Both the position numbers and the translations under genes were made by a program. Below the pieces are notes generated by a model that was not told the DNA's origin, did not search any database, and saw only the letters and a program-made list of their open reading frames with translations. Positions 6,570-10,000 of a DNA stretch of 10,000 bases are shown here, piece after piece. The DNA is taken from positions 1 to 10,000 of the forward strand of contig JAIWOG010000110.1 in assembly GCA_020217035.1 (NCBI GenBank), in the 5' to 3' direction. Within the stretch, counting starts at the first letter, position 1. Each line of letters starts with the position of its first letter. Source of the DNA: Magnetospirillum sp. (GTDB lineage: Bacteria; Pseudomonadota; Alphaproteobacteria; Rhodospirillales; Magnetospirillaceae).

Positions 6570-7592
6570 ATGACCGATACCGTTCTGCCGCTTCCCGCCA
6601 ACGCCAAGACCGAGGCGGACATCGACCCGACGCTGGATCTGGTCGAGGCCATCAACGCGTTGCGCAAGGAAAAGAACGCCATCATCCTGGCCCATTACTA
6701 CCAGGAAGGCGAAATCCAGGACCTGGCCGATTTCGTCGGCGATTCCCTGGATTTGTCGCGCAAGGCGGCAGCCACCGACGCCGACATGATCGTGTTTTGC
6801 GGCGTGCGCTTCATGGGCGAAGTGGCCAAGATCCTGAGCCCCGGCAAGATCGTCGTCATCCCCGATTCCGAAGCCGGCTGTTCGCTGGAGGAATCCTGCC
6901 GGCCCGAGCCCTTCGCCGCCTTCCGCGCCAAGCACCCGGACCATGTGGCGGTCACCTACATCAACTGCTCGGCCGACATCAAGGCGCTGTCCGACGTCAT
7001 CGTCACCTCGTCCAACGCCGAGGTGATCGTCAATTCCTTGCCCCAGGACAAGCCCATCCTGTTCGCCCCCGACCGTCACCTGGGCGCCTACATCGCCAAG
7101 AAGACCGGGCGCGACATGACGCTGTGGCCGGGAAGCTGCATCATCCACGAGCAGTTTTCCGAGAAGGAACTGGTCAAGCTGAAGACCCGCCATCCCAAGG
7201 CCCTGGTGGCCGCGCACCCGGAATGCCCGGAAACCGTGCTGCGCCACGCCGACTATATCGGCTCGACCAAGGGTATCCTGGATTACGTCGTCAAGACCGA
7301 GGCGGACGAGTTCATCATCGCCACCGAACCCCACATCATCCACCAGATGACCAAGGCGGCGCCGACCAAGACCTTCATCCCCGCCCCCTTCGCCGAAGGG
7401 GAATGCGCGTCCTGCGCCGACTGCCCGTTCATGGCCAAGAACACCCTGGAGAAGATCTATCTGGCCATGCTGAACGAAGGCCCCGCCCTTGCCGTACCGG
7501 AAGAATTGCGCACCCGGGCGCTGAAGCCGCTGGAACGCATGCTGGAACTGTCGGCCTCGGTGCCCATGGGGGGCTCGTCCAATGCCAAGTAA
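6570..7592 (+). CDS. nadA: Quinolinate synthase NadA, [4Fe-4S] enzyme
   Basis: NadA condenses iminoaspartate from NadB with dihydroxyacetone phosphate to form quinolinate in de novo NAD synthesis. The 340-residue length is close to E. coli NadA (about 347). Visible motifs are AHYYQEGEIQDLAD (41-54), GVRFMGEVAKILSP (78-91), EAGCSLEESC, VTSSNAEVIV, APDRHLGAYIAK, WPGSCIIHEQF and GECASCADCPFM. By alignment with the E. coli cluster ligands (Cys113, Cys200, Cys297), the iron-sulfur ligands should be Cys104, Cys190 and Cys285; the last is the final cysteine of a CxxCxxC. ATG 6570 is chosen because the family N-terminus begins here. The frame is open upstream to 6318, but the predicted extension is proline- and histidine-rich and unlike NadA. 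The Shine-Dalgarno is weak. The stop overlaps the nadC start by 11 bases, so the genes are probably translationally coupled. Confidence 0.96.
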   Translation: MTDTVLPLPANAKTEADIDPTLDLVEAINALRKEKNAIILAHYYQEGEIQDLADFVGDSLDLSRKAAATDADMIVFCGVRFMGEVAKILSPGKIVVIPDSEAGCSLEESCRPEPFAAFRAKHPDHVAVTYINCSADIKALSDVIVTSSNAEVIVNSLPQDKPILFAPDRHLGAYIAKKTGRDMTLWPGSCIIHEQFSEKELVKLKTRHPKALVAAHPECPETVLRHADYIGSTKGILDYVVKTEADEFIIATEPHIIHQMTKAAPTKTFIPAPFAEGECASCADCPFMAKNTLEKIYLAMLNEGPALAVPEELRTRALKPLERMLELSASVPMGGSSNAK

Positions 7593-8433
7593 GCTGGACA
7601 TGATCGACGCCCGCCGGGTCATCCTGGCGGCGCTGACCGAGGACGTGGGCGGCACCGACCTGGAAGGCGGCGACATCACCTCGTCTTCCGTCATCCCCGC
7701 CGATCTGCGCTTCAAGGGCGTCATGCAGGCCCGCCACGCCATGGTGGTGGCCGGCCTGCCGGTGGCCGCCGAGGCTTTCCACATGGTGATCCCCGAAGCC
7801 CGCTTCGCCGCCAAGGTCAGCGACGGCCAGAAGGTCGCCGCCGGCACCATCCTGGCCGAGATCGAAGGCCCGGCCCGCGGCCTGTTGACCGCCGAACGCA
7901 CGGCGCTGAACCTGCTGCAATTGATGAGCGGCATCGCCACGGTGACCGCCCAGTACGCCGACAAGATCGCCGGCACCGGCTGCACGCTTTTGGACACCAG
8001 GAAGACCATTCCCGGCCTGCGCAAGCTGTCGAAATACGCGACGACCTGCGGCGGCGCCAAGAATCACCGCATGGGGCTTTATGACGGCGTGCTGATCAAG
8101 GACAACCATATCGCCGTGTGCGGCGGAATCGGCCCTGCGGTCAGGGCCGCCAAGGATGCCGGCCATCCCAACATCGAAGCCGAGTGCGATACCCTGGAGC
8201 AGGTGGCCGAGGCGGTGGAGGCCGGCGCCGACATCGTGCTGTTGGACAACATGGGGCCCGACATGCTGCGCCAAGCGGTCGCCCTGGTGGCCAAACGCTG
8301 CAAGACCGAGGCGTCCGGTGGCGTGACGCTGGACACCATCCGCGCCATCGCCGAGACCGGCGTCGACTTCGTGTCGGTGGGCCGCATCACCCAATCGGCC
8401 CCGGCCGTCGATATCGGCCTGGACTGGAGCTGA
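7582..8433 (+). CDS. nadC: Nicotinate-nucleotide pyrophosphorylase (quinolinate phosphoribosyltransferase), NadC
   Basis: NadC converts quinolinate and PRPP into nicotinate mononucleotide, CO2 and pyrophosphate in the cytoplasm. The 283-residue protein has the usual length and motifs. The N-terminal domain carries [15 protein letters not shown] (about 20-34). The barrel carries the substrate-binding [15 protein letters not shown] (139-153), [20 protein letters not shown] (157-176), with His162, Arg163 and Lys173 among the expected substrate contacts, then [23 protein letters not shown] (243-248) and [11 protein letters not shown] 7582 overlaps the end of nadA and is preceded by a run of G residues that may serve as ribosome binding site. 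ATG 7600 is an alternative that would drop six residues. nadB follows 13 bases after the stop, consistent with one operon in the order nadA-nadC-nadB. The product should feed NadD and NadE, which are not in view. Confidence 0.96.
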   Translation: MPSKLDMIDARRVILAALTEDVGGTDLEGGDITSSSVIPADLRFKGVMQARHAMVVAGLPVAAEAFHMVIPEARFAAKVSDGQKVAAGTILAEIEGPARGLLTAERTALNLLQLMSGIATVTAQYADKIAGTGCTLLDTRKTIPGLRKLSKYATTCGGAKNHRMGLYDGVLIKDNHIAVCGGIGPAVRAAKDAGHPNIEAECDTLEQVAEAVEAGADIVLLDNMGPDMLRQAVALVAKRCKTEASGGVTLDTIRAIAETGVDFVSVGRITQSAPAVDIGLDWS

Positions 8434-8446
8434 CGGGGGGCGAACC

Positions 8447-10000
8447 ATGTCCTATGACCTGTTGATCATCGGTTCGGGAGCTGCGGGTCTGACCCTGGCC
8501 CTGCGCGTCCTGGAATCCCGCCCCGGCACCCGCGTCGCCGTGCTGGCCAAGGGCCCGCTGTCGGAAGGCAGCACCATGTATGCCCAAGGCGGCATCGCCG
8601 CCGTGCTGGACGCCGCCGACACCACCGACGCCCATCTGGCCGACACCCTGAACGCCGGAGCCGGCTTGTGCAGCGCCGAAACCGTGCGCTTCGTCGTCGA
8701 CAACGCCAAGCCGGCCATCCAATGGCTGATCGACAAGGGCGTTTTGTTCGACCGCGAAGGCACCGATTATCACCTGACCCGCGAAGGCGGCCATTCCCAC
8801 CGCCGCGTCATCCATTCCGCCGACGCCACCGGAAGAGCGGTGCAGACCGCCCTGATGGAACGCATCGCCGAATCGGGCGCCGAATTGTTCGAACACCACA
8901 TCGCCGTCGACCTGATCCGCGAACGCCTGGGTGGCGGCCGGCTGGGCCGCTGCGTCGGCGCCTACGCGCTTGACCGGGCCAGCGGCCGGGTGCGCACCTT
9001 CCCGGCCCGCGCCGTGGTGTTGGCCACCGGCGGCGCCGCCCGCGTCTATCTGTATTCGTCCAATCCCGACGGCTCCACCGGCGACGGCATCGCCATGGCC
9101 TGGCGGGCCGGCGCCCGGGTCGCCAACATGGAATTTTCCCAGTTCCACCCCACCTGCCTTTACCATCCCAAAGCCAAGACCTTCCTGGTCACCGAGGCGG
9201 TACGCGGCGAAGGCGGGCATCTGCTGCGCCCCGACGGCAGCCGCTTCATGGACGAATACGACCCGCGCGGCGAACTGGCGCCGCGCGACATCGTGGCGCG
9301 CGCCATCGACGACGTGATGAAGCGCCTGGGCTGTCCCAACGTCTATCTGGACATCAGCCACAAGCCGGCCGATTTCATCAAAAGCCATTTCCCCACCGTC
9401 TACGCCGAATGCCTGCAATATGGCATCGACATGACCAAGGAACCCATTCCGGTGGTGCCCGCCGCCCATTACACCTGCGGCGGCGTGCTGACCGACCTGG
9501 CCGGACGCACCGACGTCCCCAACCTTTACGCCATCGGCGAGGTGTCGTGCACCGGCCTGCACGGGGCCAACCGCATGGCGTCCAATTCGTTGCTGGAATG
9601 CCTGGTCTTCGGCGCCTCGGCCGCCGAGGACATCGCCACCAAGTTGGACAAGGTGGCGCCGCCGCCGGTGGTCGCCGCCTGGGACGAAAGCTGGGTGACC
9701 GATTCCGACGAGGAAGTGGTGGTCGCCCACAATTGGGACGAATTGCGCCGCTTCATGTGGGACTATGTGGGTATCGTGCGGTCCACCAAGCGACTGGAAC
9801 GGGCCAAGCACCGCATCAAGCTGCTGCTGTCGGAAATCGCCGAATATTACGGCAGCTTCCGTGTCACCAACGACTTGCTGGAATTGCGCAACCTGGCCAC
9901 CGTCGCCGATCTGATCGTGCGCTCGGCGCTGTCGCGCCGCGAAAGCCGGGGCCTGCACTACACCATCGACTACCCGGATCGCGATTCCATCGCCCCGGTA
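8447..10000 (+). CDS. nadB: L-aspartate oxidase NadB, 3' end cut by window edge
   Basis: NadB is a flavoprotein that oxidises L-aspartate to iminoaspartate, the substrate passed to NadA. The frame is open from ATG 8447 to the last base (518 codons, no stop). The E. coli enzyme has 540 residues, so only a short tail is missing; the segment [11 protein letters not shown] near the edge is the conserved C-terminal region. The FAD-binding GSGAAGL lies at 9-15, [12 protein letters not shown] at 41-52 and [10 protein letters not shown] at 111-120. Active-site counterparts of E. coli Gln242, His244, Arg290, His351 and Arg386 fall at Gln232, His234, Arg280, His341 and Arg376, all with the same offset of ten. 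[16 protein letters not shown] marks the second FAD-contact region. Fumarate reductase/succinate dehydrogenase flavoproteins are related, but the NadB-specific residues and nadA-nadC linkage settle the call. A G-rich stretch 6-11 bases upstream may act as ribosome binding site. Confidence 0.95.
   Translation, partial: MSYDLLIIGSGAAGLTLALRVLESRPGTRVAVLAKGPLSEGSTMYAQGGIAAVLDAADTTDAHLADTLNAGAGLCSAETVRFVVDNAKPAIQWLIDKGVLFDREGTDYHLTREGGHSHRRVIHSADATGRAVQTALMERIAESGAELFEHHIAVDLIRERLGGGRLGRCVGAYALDRASGRVRTFPARAVVLATGGAARVYLYSSNPDGSTGDGIAMAWRAGARVANMEFSQFHPTCLYHPKAKTFLVTEAVRGEGGHLLRPDGSRFMDEYDPRGELAPRDIVARAIDDVMKRLGCPNVYLDISHKPADFIKSHFPTVYAECLQYGIDMTKEPIPVVPAAHYTCGGVLTDLAGRTDVPNLYAIGEVSCTGLHGANRMASNSLLECLVFGASAAEDIATKLDKVAPPPVVAAWDESWVTDSDEEVVVAHNWDELRRFMWDYVGIVRSTKRLERAKHRIKLLLSEIAEYYGSFRVTNDLLELRNLATVADLIVRSALSRRESRGLHYTIDYPDRDSIAPV

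Noticed and set aside
8387..9958. Minus-strand open frame of 523 codons opposite nadB and the nadC end
   Set aside because: It lies antisense to clear nadB coding sequence, and its G/A/H/Q-rich translation has no motif.

Overview
The window is GC-rich (about two thirds G+C by eye) and densely packed, with bacterial genes on both strands. Gene content suggests an alphaproteobacterium, possibly a Rhodospirillales/Magnetospirillum-like organism. The clues are a soluble PTS made of a mannose-type EIIA, an HPr keeping the regulatory serine, and enzyme I without sugar permease genes, plus an aspartate-oxidase type NAD pathway. The lineage is inferred, not proven. No tRNA, rRNA, CRISPR array or mobile element was seen.

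Layout: (1) Positions 1-2308, plus strand: the 3' part of an EIIA-Man gene, then ptsH (HPr) and ptsI (enzyme I), overlapping or nearly touching, so one operon. (2) Positions 2292-5921: two cation/proton antiporters from different superfamilies (a CPA1 CvrA/NhaP2-type on the minus strand and a CPA2 Kef-type on the plus strand). They diverge from one short intergenic region, and both probably start at GTG. (3) Positions 5926-6357, minus strand: a stand-alone response-regulator receiver domain, tail-to-tail with the Kef-type gene. (4) Positions 6358-6569: the most AT-rich part of the window, a divergent promoter region. (5) Positions 6570-10000, plus strand: nadA, nadC, nadB, the de novo quinolinate/NAD pathway, with nadB running off the right edge only slightly before its expected end.

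How the genes work together: enzyme I takes phosphate from PEP and passes it through HPr to EIIA. With no permease gene in view this looks like a regulatory relay. The antiporters exchange K+ (or Na+) for H+. PTS control of potassium handling is known in other proteobacteria, so the adjacency is suggestive but unproven. NadB and NadA turn aspartate and dihydroxyacetone phosphate into quinolinate, and NadC converts that to nicotinate mononucleotide. I found no clearly new system; the items most worth a second look are the PTS-antiporter neighbourhood, the orphan receiver and the tight convergent gene ends.
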